A DNA stretch of 64,000 bases. It comes from Neckera pumila. Its lineage: Eukaryota > Streptophyta > Bryopsida > Hypnales > Neckeraceae. The position numbers and the translations under genes are program-made. Positions within the stretch are counted from its first letter, which is position 1, and every line of letters begins with the position of its first letter. Location: positions 41,739,282-41,803,281 of the forward strand of contig OZ018409.1 of NCBI GenBank assembly GCA_963969595.1. The letters are read 5' to 3'. The notes under the pieces are model-generated. The model was not told where the DNA came from, did not search any database, and saw only the letters and a program-made list of their open reading frames with translations. This document shows positions 11,223 through 22,740 of the stretch, piece after piece.

Positions 11223-12151
11223 CCGGCTTTTCTCCTTTACTAGCGCCGAAGGATAACGATCTTTTAAAGAGATGTCCTTGAATGTGAAAAAGCGAGCGAA
11301 GGCATGCAAATTAAAGTCAGTAGCCCAAATTGACTAAGAATTAACTAATCCGTCCTCTGGGTAGCTGGGAAAAGGGTTTCCCGGCGTCCAAGTCGCTGGA
11401 GGCTAATTTCACAACCAATCGCTCATCATTGTCCACCCCACCCACCGTAGCGGTTGAACTTCCCAAAGCATGACTTGGGTGGTAAGTTAGGATCTCATTT
11501 ACTCCGGTCTGACGAAGCTCTTACACGGAACCTCTCTTATTCGAGCTCCCCATGGACGTAATATTTGTAGCCGGTTGGCAGCAGGCATTGTCAGGCATGG
11601 GAGCGAATTCTAGCTCTGGATTTAAATTCGTGCAGCACTGCAGCAAGCTCTAGGCGTACCACTCTACTGGACTGTACCTTTCCAGCAGCAGCAGCAGCAG
11701 GCAGATGGTCTCACTTGATCATGCGTTCGAGCTATGCCTTTGACGTTTCCTTTTCCTTTTCCTTCCATGACCGTGTGAATAAGCGCAGTACACATGCGCA
11801 AACTCTGCACTTGCCTGGGCCTGATGGCGCGCGCTTAGCTTGTCAGAAGCCCTTACTAGCGCCAGTCTTGCACTTGTCTAACGTATTGGCTTGTCTCCTT
11901 GTGCTTGGCTTGCACTTGCAAGCGTAGTTTCAGTTTTAACCTTTGGTGCCAAACCTCTTGTGAAGGGAAATCGAAGCCTGAAATTCCCATATCCGGAGTA
12001 TGATTAAGTTCGAGTAGTATCACGCGGTGCACCATCATTCGGTTCTCAGGCTGCAGCGAGGCCAGGCGGAAGCTTGCCTGTGCTTTGCTTATTGTGGAGT
12101 ATTACAGTGAGATGAGAATGCGACAGTACAGGATTTAAATAATCATTCTTT

Positions 12152-12178
12152 TTATTAATATTAATATTAATATTAATA
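12152..12178. repeat. TTAATA microsatellite
   Basis: About four to five tandem TTAATA units. Non-coding. Confidence 0.7.
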
Positions 12179-12752
12179 TGGTTACCATTTTATTAACAGG
12201 ATGGTTTCGAATTTCCACCAATGGGAGAGTGACAGTTCGCGATCCAATACAATAGGAGGGAAGGGGTGGATCCCGAGAACTGAAGGTGGATAACACTGCG
12301 GCACACCCATTTGTAGAGAACTGCACTGAAATTGAAGAGCGACCAAATTGGTGGAGTCCGTGCAGTGGCTCCGTCTTCACGACGACCAACTGGCCGGACG
12401 GACCTCATGTCCTAAAAGGAAGCAAGTTGGGGGGCCAATTATTGAACGAGGTGCATATGGCCTGAGGGTTTTGTGGACTTTGAATTTATTTAGTTTATTT
12501 ATTTACTTTTGAACTAATGGTAACCCACTGCATTAAAAAAAAATCACATACAAGACAGCCAAGCGAGAAGGCTGGATAATGAAGAGATAACGAGCATCAC
12601 TGAAAATTGTCCATGTGTTTCAAAAAGAAGAAAAAAAATGATAACGAGCATGGAAAGAAAAAGCAAACAAATAGAAACTAAGTTAGACAAATATGGCACA
12701 ATAGAAGCGTTTGAAGAATTTATCTTACTAGGATGTGTGACAATAACTTACC

Positions 12753-13671
12753 TTAACCCCTAAAGGACCAAGGTGATTTTCCTATCAAAAACCACTCAAA
12801 ACTGTCATTTCTATTGCAAAGAGAAAGGAGCTTTAAAAATTGTTTTTTCTTGCATATCCAACCGTAAGATCTTAAAATTGACTAGTATATGAATACGTGG
12901 AAGAAATTTCAGAAACTTTGACCATGTAGATAGCAAGATATATGCATTTAAAGTGAAGAAAACAAAGTTTTCTGCACCTTTCTTGACTAGATTTTTTGGC
13001 TTTGAATCTTTTTGGTTCAAAATTTTTGCACTACTAATTTTGAATTTTCTACTTATTTATGTCAAGTAGTTAAGTTGAGAATCTACAAAAAAGATTAGGA
13101 AAAAAAACACTTAATTTTCACTCAATAAAGAATTGTTAAGTAGAGGTGGATTCAAGATTGAAGAAAAAATTAAATTCTTAATAGCGTTTAGCTGGAATCG
13201 AATCACAATAATTCCAACGTTGAGATTGTTTTAGCAAGAAAATCTAACCTTGCCTAACAATTTTTTTTGAAAAATTCTAAAAATCCATTCAAAAATGAAT
13301 TCTATAAGTAATTTTTTTCAAGATTGCTCAAAAAACTAAGATTGTCCATAACTTTCTCATTATTAGTCCAAATTGAATGAAACAAAGCTTCACATGTAGA
13401 CAAAAATACAATCTTTGAGAAGGAAATTTGAAAAAATTATTTTGACTTTCTGTGATTTTTTTTGTGCTGCCCGCCGAACTCCATTTTTGCTTATTGTGCC
13501 ATAATTTTTGCTCCCGGGCATCAATTAAAATAAAAATTATATATTCACAAAGCTCTTGCAAAAATATACAACCTCCCAAAATCCCAAAAATATCACTAAA
13601 AACTGAGACAGTAGGAACCTACCCGGACCCAAATTGTACCCCGAGGGGACAAATGATCCTTTAGGGGTTAA
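12753..13671 (+). repeat. TTAA-flanked element, type A, full length
   Basis: It starts TTAACCCCTAAAGGACCAAG and ends GATCCTTTAGGGGTTAA, 919 bp. It has the type A internal order throughout (GCAAAGAG block, AAGATCTTA block, CATAACTTTCTCA block, CCCGGGCATCAATT block). It is non-coding; the frames at 12811-13020 and 13328-13664 are shadows. Confidence 0.85.
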
Positions 13672-13883
13672 GTCACACTATTTTAAATTAGTGCAGGGAG
13701 AAGTGCTTACAAGGAGAAGTGTTTTACTGTATTTCACTCATCTCTACCAAAATTAAAGTTTGTAGTGATAGGAAATTTTCAGGTGTTATTATGAATTCAG
13801 CGCCCTTACTAAAGTAATGTCATTATGCATTGATTGAATTTTTAACTCGTAAACTTTGAAAGTACATCGAACCTTGTATATAC

Positions 13884-14157
13884 TAAGGTGGGTACACCCA
13901 AAACCGCCACAAATTGGTACTGTGCCTAGTTACTGTCACTAGGCTGGTCAGATTTTCATACAGTCTTATTGGCAAGTGAAAGGAGGTTCCAACGCATCAA
14001 GAATGTAGCATTTGGATACTGTATGCAAAAGTTATTAAGGAACAAAGTTTGGTTCTAAAACCGTTTCTTCCACATAGGTAAGAACTGATTTTGGAGATGT
14101 ACAGAGAGTATAGATGGCGGTTTAAGGTCAGTGGCGCATTTGGGTGCACCCACCTTA
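13884..14157. repeat. TAAGGTGGG-ended MITE, uninterrupted copy
   Basis: The ends TAAGGTGGGTACACCCAAA and TTTGGGTGCACCCACCTTA are almost perfect inverted repeats, 274 bp. If the outer TA on each side is the target duplication, it resembles Tc1/mariner (Stowaway-like) insertion; this is inference. It serves as the empty-site reference for the two interrupted copies. Confidence 0.75.
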
Positions 14158-14858
14158 CAGTTCAAATTATTGGACCACAAATGTAATATTTGCAAATCTT
14201 CACAAGATAAAGAGTTTTTTCACATATTTAGATATTTTGTAGTAGGCAGAAACTTCTTTGCAATAAGCTTTATAATGTTTTATGTAGTCTTTCAATTTTT
14301 GAGAAAAATGGTGTTGGCTATAGGCTTTACTATAGTCTTCATTCTATTCAGTATGTACCATGTGCGCTAATTTACTTAAGATCCTTGTATTGGACTATAA
14401 GATTTTATGGATGGTATTTCTATCCATATTTCCAAAAAAAGGAATCTCGAAATTCCTTTATTGTTTGAAACATTTTCTAAACAAAGCATACTACATGATT
14501 AAAACCATGACCTAAACTAGGACAAAAGCTATGCTGGTCTTGGTAGCACTTGTTACAATCCTACTCAAATTTCCTCATATGTAGCTTTTGAGAATGCAAA
14601 ACCTCTTCCTCATCAATCAGAGTGAAGAGTATAAATCAATATTCGCCACACAAAATAGACTAAAGAATGTACTAATGCTTGTAGGCTCCAGGCTCATAAA
14701 TAGGTTTGTAAATCTTCTATAAAATCTTAAATTTTCTAGATTCTAAACATACATATACAGAGATTGAAGGTTTCTAGTGAGGGGCCGATAGTTTATTATT
14801 AGGGTTCTTAATTATTTATTGAATTCTACAAGTAGTTACAAGTAGTTTCATACTTAAG
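14158..14858. other. AT-rich spacer
   Basis: I see no gene, element end or RNA. The short frame at 14131-14370 overlaps the MITE end and has no family features. Confidence 0.4.
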
Positions 14859-15780
14859 TTAACCCCTAAAGGACCATTGTCCCTTTGGGGGACAAATGCG
14901 TTTTTGGGCAGGTACCTACGGGCTGAAATTTTCTCCTGATTTTTCAAAACTTTTTTTGGAGGTAGGAAAATTGATTAGCTTTGTGGGAATATAATTTTTT
15001 TCACAATTGGTGTCCGGGAACCAAAGTTATGACCAAATAAGCTCAAAACAAGGGATGGGGGGCAGTGCGGGCAGCAGAAAAAAAATTGCAAATTTTTTTT
15101 TCTTTTTTCGTATTTTTTTTCTTATAGAGTATATTTTTGTCTATTTAGAAAGATTTTATTCATTTCATTTGGATTTGTTATGAGAAAGTTATGGACATTC
15201 TTGTTTTGGGGGCAGTTAGAGCATCTGTTTGAAAAAAATAACATGTAGGATTCATTTCTGAATGCAATTTTTCAAATTTTTCAATTTTTTTTTGGCATGG
15301 TTTAGTTCACTTGCTAGAGCAATCTCACTATTGGGATTAGTGCATTTTAATTCCATCTAAAATATATGAATATTTTAGAATTTCCTTCTATCTTATACTT
15401 ACTTATACTTAACAATTTTTTTTAAATGATAATTAAGTTTTTTTGAATTTTTTTTTTCCCCTAGACTCTCAACTCAATTCTCCACTGCAAAGATTTAAAG
15501 CTCAAAACTATGTAGTGCAAAAATTTTAAGTTAAATGTTCAAAGTCAAGTCCCGCAATGTGTTGAAAAACTTGTTTTTCCACTTAAATGGGAATATCTTG
15601 CAATCTGTGCGGTCAAAAATTCTGAAATTTTTTCCACACTTTTCCATACTGGTTAGGTGTAAGATCCTACGGTTAGATGTGAAAAAAAAACAATTAAATT
15701 TTTTTTTAACTCTTTGCTATAGAAATGGCAGTTTTCAGTGTTTTGGGGCAGAAAAAAGGCCTTGGTCCTTCAGGGGTTAA
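14859..15780 (-). repeat. TTAA-flanked element, type A, reverse orientation
   Basis: It starts TTAACCCCTAAAGGACCATT and ends GGTCCTTCAGGGGTTAA, 922 bp. The interior is the reverse complement of the copies at 2089 and 12753. It is non-coding. Confidence 0.85.
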
Positions 15781-15810
15781 AGTTATTGCTTTCCAAGAAA
15801 AATACGGGGA

Positions 15811-16759
15811 TAAGGTGGAAGCACCCAAAATCGTCAGAATAAGGAATTCAGCATACTTGAAGGCACCATTTCAAAAAGTTAATATTTTTGTGATAAAGGC
15901 GAGAGAAAATCATGAATTTTCAAAAAAAAAAGAAAGACTTTTCGGACTTGGCATTTATTTTCTATGAACTTTCAAAGTTGCAGTCCCCTAGACCACTAGA
16001 ACCGTCCTATAGGTGGACCTAAATTTGAATTCTGACAAGTTCAGCACTTATCCAGTCACAGTGAAGAGAAGAGAAAATTTTATGACACATGTCAAAGACC
16101 ATTCAATGGAAGTTTAAGGACGATTTAATGTCCATCTAGAAACAAATATTAAGGGCCGCTTTACACCAAGAAGCCGGGCCAATTCTCCTTCAAGCCAATT
16201 GCACAAAATTTCAGCCCCTTTTGGGTTAGAGGCCGGCCTCAACTTTCCATTAGAATAAAATTATAATGGGGGCCAATTTTTCCATATGTAAAGGCCTTAA
16301 GGCCAAGAAGCCGGGCCGATTCAATAAAACCTATAAAACAAAGAGAGAGGGGCTGAAATTTTCAGGGCCACTTTACACCTAAAGGCCGGTCCTAATCCCC
16401 ATGAGGCCGATTGCACAAAATCCAACGGTAATGATTAGTTGAAAAAAATAGTTTTTTATTAAAACAATTTTTTTAATTGAAATCTGACATTGGCACCAAG
16501 GCCAAGAATTGGCCTCCCATTTTTGGTGCACCCAATTCAGCGAGCTCGGGCCATGTCAGATCATGTCTTTTTTTAATTAAAAATTCAATTCACCAAATTG
16601 GCCCCGCCTCTTGGTGTAAAGGGGTTAGGGGTGATTTGAGCCTTTTGTCCAATCAGAAGTCAGGATTCTTGGCCTCTGACACAGGAAATTGGCCCGGCTT
16701 TCTGGTGTAAAGCGGCCCTAAGTAGAGGGACGCTATTGGGTGTTTCTAAGCTTACCTTA
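15811..16759. repeat. TAAGGTGGA-ended element hosting a Tourist-like MITE
   Basis: The left end TAAGGTGGAAGCACCCAAAA and right end TTGGGTGTTTCTAAGCTTACCTTA are inverted and related to 13884-14157. The centre is occupied by the 566-bp GGGCC-ended MITE (16153-16718). Confidence 0.6.
16153..16718. repeat. Tourist-like (PIF/Harbinger-type) MITE with TAA duplication
   Basis: The ends are GGGCCGCTTTACACCAAGAA and the inverted TTCTGGTGTAAAGCGGCCC, with further matching inward (GCCGGGCCAATT). TAA flanks both sides (16150-16152 and 16719-16721). A 3-bp TAA duplication with GG-starting inverted repeats is typical of PIF/Harbinger MITEs. The internal repeats (GGCCAAGAAGCCGGGCC) suggest a composite origin. 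It is non-coding. Confidence 0.75.
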
Positions 16760-18550
16760 GACAAATCACCTTGTGTTAAAAATTACTGGAAGGTGGACCC
16801 AATCCCAATGTTCATTTATAAGCGCAGCTTCGAATTAGATCTGGAACTGTAGCTACAGAAAACGAGGAACGGAAGCACTGAATCTTAGGCAAGGGGCCCA
16901 GTGGAGCTTGTGCTGTGCACGGAGTCCAGAGCATTGTATTTGGGATTGGAATACGGTATTCAAATCAAAGAGGTCATCTTCAGTCCAGGCCTCTACATTC
17001 GCCCTTCAAAGAAAAGATGCTTTGTCAAAGTATTGCTGCCGTGGACTTGGGGCCTCCTTGCATGTATCGGTGGGTGGGTGCGGTCAACAATGCAGAAATA
17101 TAGAAGGCACTTTTATGTTTTTTCTATAGCATGAGATACACGGAAAATCAGTAGAACTCTCCTCCTCCTTCCAAGCTCACCGATCATCGGCAGTACTGTG
17201 TTTATCTTCTAGTTGCTTTTTCTGTCCACCGGGCTCACATGTAAGGTGACCCTTGTTCCCCTAGTTCGTTGTACCTTTTCCTTATCAATGGAAATTGTCC
17301 ATGTGTTTCAAGCAAGAAAAAAAAATGTTTTTTCTGCTCCCATTTTATCTCAATAGTTGAATGAACCAAAAAATTGATAATATTATTATTGAATTCAACT
17401 AAAAAATTGATGATATTATTATTGAATTAAACTGAAGAGAAAAGCACCCCCGAAGTAGTTTCATAATTTTTGGATGCTTAGGTAATCTTTTACAAATTTT
17501 CAAAATTAAAAACATAGAGGATATCCTAAATATAAGAGAAGATATACCTTGAATGGACATCCTTGCATTTGGGGATGAATGTGCATAGTATTAGAATAAT
17601 GAAAGGATTTCCTTCCATATTTTACAAACTTTCTTTCAATTTCATGGTAATAAATAGCTTCTTCTAATCATCATTGTAGAAAAGATTGTGTTTTGCCCTG
17701 TCCAAATAACTGTAATAGAAAATCCTACGTAAAGTATAATTACATGATTTTTTTGTAATTCATTGCTCAAGCGGAATACCAATCAAATTTTGAGGGACCA
17801 TTTGTAATATTTCTCCCCTTTTGCAATAGGCAAAATCATCGAATTGTTACATAATCACTATAAAATATCATTCAATTTTGGATGAATGTATATTTTTTTG
17901 GATGTATAAACAAGTCATCATCTACATTGTGCATATTTCACCCATATCCTCAAATGAAAAGAGCTTCATGATTTTGGTGAAGATTCCTATCTACCCTATC
18001 CAAATAATTACAATTAGCACAATTTGATCATGAATAGGATCAAATTAAACCTATTTGTTATGGGGATGAGATGCAAATCAAATAAATCTAAATCATCCTA
18101 GTATCTTATAGACATTTGTTGTGAATCCCACCCCATACTTCATAATATTATTAACCAACATTTTCGAGGTCCCTTTTGCTCCTCTAGAAAGCAGGAGCCC
18201 TAAGCGTTGCAACTTCCCAACTAGCCAATGACTCTTTACATCTTCCCAATCAAGCAATGGCACTAGCATTGGAACTTCTCAACCATCCAATGGCTTTCTA
18301 AAGATTAAACCAAATTCCCTCCCAAGAATCCAAGGCCAGAGTGAACTATCCCCTTGCTTGTCCTTCCTAAATCATTCTAGGGGCAAATGTAAAATAAAAA
18401 AGATCCCCTAGTTTGTGCTTAATTAAATTACTTTCTACACCTCTCTTGGCTAATTTGGGACCTCGGATTGCAAGTATGAGTTCAAAATTTGCAAATCCTA
18501 TCATGCGTGGCAAATGCAAAATTTTAGTGTTTTCTCTAGGGGTAAAATCC
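16760..18550. other. Unclassified spacer; first 500 bp more GC-balanced
   Basis: 16760-17280 has mixed composition but only short frames (for example 16901-17134, no family). From 17300 on it is AT-rich with a short direct repeat (TTGATAATATTATTATTGAA at about 17371 and a near copy at 17408). I see no gene. Confidence 0.35.
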
Positions 18551-18599
18551 GGGATGAGTGAGGGGGTTGTTTACCCCGGTTGAATCTAGGGAGGGATTA

Positions 18600-21510
18600 T
18601 AATCTCTTGGAGTGGTTAGGGCTGGTTAGTAATGCAAGACATGTAGGGCAATTTTGCAAGCTGGTGGCAACAAGTCATCCGATATGCAAGACAGGTGGAG
18701 ATGAATTTGTTAAGAGGCCAAGCCAAAAGCCTCCGCTGGCTTGCAAAACCAAGCTCTTTTACAAGCCAAAGCACTACAAAAAAATGGGCACTTTTGTGAC
18801 TGCAAAAAATGACTCCAAAACAGTCATTTCAGACAAAAGTGACTCGGAAATGACTTATGGCCCTGCAGTCATAGTGGACAAGTCATTCTTTTAATGACTG
18901 CAGGTTTGTTATCACCAACGAGAGTGGACTTGGATGAAGAACGGATGGGTCTATTTACGTGACATTTAGGTTTAGGGACAAATTTTTTTTGAAAAGTCGG
19001 GTAGTTGCCCATTTTTTGAAAAATTTGATCAAATGTTGCTGACATGGACCTCTACGTGAATCATTCTGCAATCATTTAGCAGTTGTGAGGGAGTTGTATC
19101 AACCAATGCAAGGCTGATACGTATCTAGTCATTTTTTAATTATTGTTGTAGTATTATCTTCAATGGACGAGTGATACTCTGACACGTGTCTAGTTATTTT
19201 GCAGTCATTTGTAGGGTGTACTTTCAAAATTGCCCTAGTCATTTTTGAGTGACGCATGTAGTCATTCTGAAGTGACATGGATTTCAAATTTAGGGTACTC
19301 TCCAAAACAAGGAAAGTCATTTTTTTTTGTCATTTTTTATTTGTGGCAATGCATTGTTTACAAAAAGGAATATAATAACAAATAGACAAGGAATAAATCA
19401 TATATTCAAAATTCAACAGCAATACACCATATACAATACACAATATATGCTACACCATATACCAAATACAATATGCCATACACATTATACAATACACTAT
19501 ACATTGGCCATACATCATATTTTGCTTATGTTTCGCATGGCTTCCAAATGTACTTACTGTATGAGTATAAAGAAGAGAAATGACAAGCCTTTTATAGAAG
19601 TGGGGTAGTAGGAGGCAAGACGAACCATGTGGGATAAATAAAATGAAGGAATTGTGTTACTAGTAACATTTCAAACCTCATTGAGGCATAGTAGATTAAT
19701 TTTTTTCAAAAAAATTTGAACTAATAAAAGTTAGGAAATCATTGTCACTTTCATCTCCAAAAATCCATTTTACATTTTGGACCCCAAATCAAAAGTTATA
19801 GACAAATTTGCCAAATTTGCAATCTGTGGGGATGCCGAGCTAAGTGTCCAGTTGCTGGTAGTGCAAAAGTCATTTATTAATCATTTATGAGTCATTTTTG
19901 AGGTATAGTCCTTTACCGCAACTTTTAATTGATTGTGATGAAGTCATATTGAAGTCATAGGAATGCAGGCTATAAAATAGCGTTCAGAGAGTCCCCTAAG
20001 AGTATTGTAATGCCTATGAGCCATGTCCTCTTTGTTCTCGGGGTTGATTACAACTAGTGGTATTGTTGCATCAAAGATTTGAACCATGGAGGAGTGGTGG
20101 GCGCCATCAAATTGTCAGCGAAGGAAAACCTATTAGCATAGGAAGAATACTAGGGCATCATTATAAAAATTGTTTTCGATAGGTGCTACTATAGATGCTC
20201 GGGGTGCCTCTAATGGGTGCAAGAATATAGCAATAGTCGCAAATGTGCCTAATTCCTAATACAACATCAATAAGTCTTTGCAAAGTAGCGTGCAGTCATT
20301 CCCCAATGACGCGTGGACGCCCCGCAGTTGCAACGTTCGTGCCTCTAAAAATGACTTGCAAATTCATCAGGAATTGAATGTGACACCTTGTATCACTTGG
20401 CTGGAGTCATTTTGTAGCATGGAACAACTCCAACTCATTTTGCAATCGCACTACAGCATGAAAAAATTGGTCAGAAAAATTTTGTGGACGTCTCAGATGA
20501 TTTGGTTTTTAAACAGTCTATAACATTCAAAAGACTACCTGCCTGTATCATAACGGGCAATGGCCTAAACCCTATAAATTTGTAAACCGTTGTTTTGGAG
20601 TCGTGCTAGTCATTTTGTAGTCATTCTTGAGTTGCTCACAAGTGAAGGTCAGTCTAATTTATGACAAGAAAATGACTTCACAAAGACTTCACAGGCCACA
20701 TAGGATTTCCACCTCTTTCATCTAGCAAGCTGACAACACAGTGAATGAGAACATGGGCCCAGTGGTCCTTTTTTGTCAACTGTTCATTTTGCAGTCGTGG
20801 GCCCGATTCCGAAATGACTGGGGACATGTTTTGGTTTCAAAAGTGGTGCAATTAGAGAGCCGCAGTCATTTTCTAGTCATTCCGGACATGCAATCATTCC
20901 TCTGCAGTCACGAAAGTACCCATTTTCTTGTAGTGAAGGGTGGCTTGTAAACCAACTTGCAAATCGCATGAGACAAGCACCTTTTGCACTTTTCCAACAA
21001 ACACGAACTTAATCCAGGAATGTGGACGTAGCCGATTAGGTGGCAATGGCCTCTTAACAAGCTATGGGTGGGGCGACCCTTCTAAGCGGCTTGCAAACTG
21101 GATTGATAGGCTTGCAAACAGGCTTGCATTTTCCCAGCCGGGTGGTGATGCTCTAAGAGCATCCCTACTCGGCTGGGGAAATGCTAGCCAACTTGCAAGC
21201 TCGTCAATCCAGTTTGTAAGCTAGGAAAAATGGTCACCCACCTACAACCTGTTAAGAGGCCATCATCATCCAAACACCTACATCCTCATGTCCTTGCTTT
21301 TTGGGAAAGTGGAAAAGGTACTTGTCTCATGCGGTTTGCAAGCTGGTTTGCAAGCCGCACTTGGCTTGCAAAAGAGCCCGAATTTGCAAGCCACCGGAGG
21401 CTTTTGGCTTGGTCTCTCAACAAGTTCATCCATTATGCAAGACGGGTGGGGCAATTTTGCAAGACGGTGGCTACAAATCATCCGTTTTACAAGACAGGTG
21501 AGGATGTTCT
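18600..21510. repeat. Foldback element with GCAAGC motifs, split by CACTA insertion
   Basis: The left arm (about 18640-18771 plus 20936-21010) and right arm (about 21290-21435) are inverted copies rich in the word TTGCAAGC, for example GGCCAAGCCAAAAGCCTCCG in one arm and its complement in the other. The central dyad CCCAGCCGGGTGGTGATGCT / AGCATCCCTACTCGGCTGGG lies near 21134-21178. The CACTA element interrupts the left arm. A relative is at about 58560-58750. The superfamily is not assigned. Confidence 0.6.
18772..20935. mobile_element. Non-autonomous CACTA (En/Spm-type) element
   Basis: The termini CACTACAAAAAAATGGGCAC (left) and GTACCCATTTTCTTGTAGTG (right) are inverted repeats of the classic CACTA form, flanked by a 3-bp duplication AAG (18769-18771 and 20936-20938). 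The subterminal regions are dense with AGTCATTT/AAATGACT words in both orientations, as expected for transposase-binding repeats in this superfamily. There is no transposase-sized frame in 2164 bp, so it would need a partner in trans. It contains a half copy of the foldback family seen at 1303-1907 (about 19600-19820) and a cryptic AATACACCATAT-like repeat at 19420-19520. Confidence 0.85.
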
Positions 21511-21539
21511 TAACCACAACAAAGATAACAATGTTATCT

Positions 21540-22740
21540 TTGTTGTATGGTGCCTGTTGTATCGTGTTTTTTTTTATTTGTTTGTTTGTTTTCTTGCCGG
21601 TGATTGAAATAAACTGTCTTCAATCGCGTGCCAAAAATAGATCGATATACTAATTGCCAGCCGGGAGGTTGATTCTTGCATGGGCGGGGTCCGGGGGTGG
21701 CCTTTTTCTGGACGCCAGTCAGACACTCAGACCCTGCCTCGTCTACCAACCCTGACGGACTCGCCTCCTCGGGTCCTGAGGATCCGCTGCCCCTGCCCTC
21801 CCTGCCCTGCCTGCCAAGCTCTCTTTTTCCTTTGAAGTTATTCCGTTTGGACCCAAAGTGAGGAGCCGGCTGCTCGGCTTGAAGACTGTACTACAGTAAC
21901 TTACACTACTATCTATAGTACTGTATGCCCAACCAACCTTTGGAGTTTGGACACGAAGGTCGGGGAAGATGGGGAGGAGGAACAGAACTACAGAAGCCGG
22001 GTCTCTCTCTCTCTCATTCTTTTCTTTTGACACAAATAAAGGGTCTATCTCTCATTCCATTCGCCCAGTCAGGCAGAGTGATGAGAGGTCTCCCATTGGC
22101 CAGATGATGGGGGCTGCTGGCTGGGATCTTGCAATTCAAGGCTGAAAAGCGGGGCGCTGGCCCAAGGGAGCGAGCTTCGAGAAGGGACTACTGCCGGACT
22201 GCCTCAGGAGGAAAAGGAAAAGGAAAAGAAAAAGGAAGAGGACTCAGAATAGAATGGCGTGGAAGAATCCAAGCTCCAGAACTGAGCTGAGTCGGTCCAG
22301 AACCCAAGAGAAGGAGGAGGAGAAGATCGAAGACGAAGAAGAGAATTAAACTTATTTCCTGGCCATCGTCGCCTTTCAAGCACTCCCCCGCCTTTCTTCT
22401 GCTGCATTCTGCTTCTTCATTTTTCCAGGAGGAGGCCTGGCTGGGCCCGGCATTGGGCTTCAGTTCCGGAATCCATATCCAGGCAAGGATGAAACCCGAC
22501 GCAGCTCGTCATCAGTCCACGTCTGCAGAGTCCCAACTTGCGGTCTCTACCTTTAACAGAGGAAGGACACCGCCGCGGTGATAGTTACTCACTCAAATAT
22601 GATTCAATTTTGGAACCAAAAGGTACTATCTCTGTTTTTATAGTAAGAGAGAAAGCCATCCATCCAACACTTTGTATCCCCAACGTCCTTTCAGTACGAA
22701 GATGTGGAGACCAAAAAGTCACCTATGGATGATTTTCATA
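21540..22740. other. GC-balanced island, no recognised gene
   Basis: Base composition rises here, with a homopurine run at about 22205-22240 (GGAAAA units) and a CT-repeat near 22004. The frames are short, overlapping on both strands, and without known domains. It may be a promoter or leader fragment, or a decayed gene. Confidence 0.3.

Larger units (their letters stand above)
9698..12480. other. Island of balanced base composition, no recognised gene
   Basis: This 2.8-kb segment is visibly richer in G+C than its surroundings and free of the MITEs that fill both sides. The longest frames (9672-10085, which lacks an ATG start, and 10182-10481, 99 aa from ATG) match no family I know and show no domain pattern. 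It could be a non-coding transcript, a decayed gene, a promoter region, or unique spacer. It contains a short hairpin (11169-11222), a (CAG)n run at 11685-11702 and a TTAATA repeat at 12152-12178. Confidence 0.35.
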
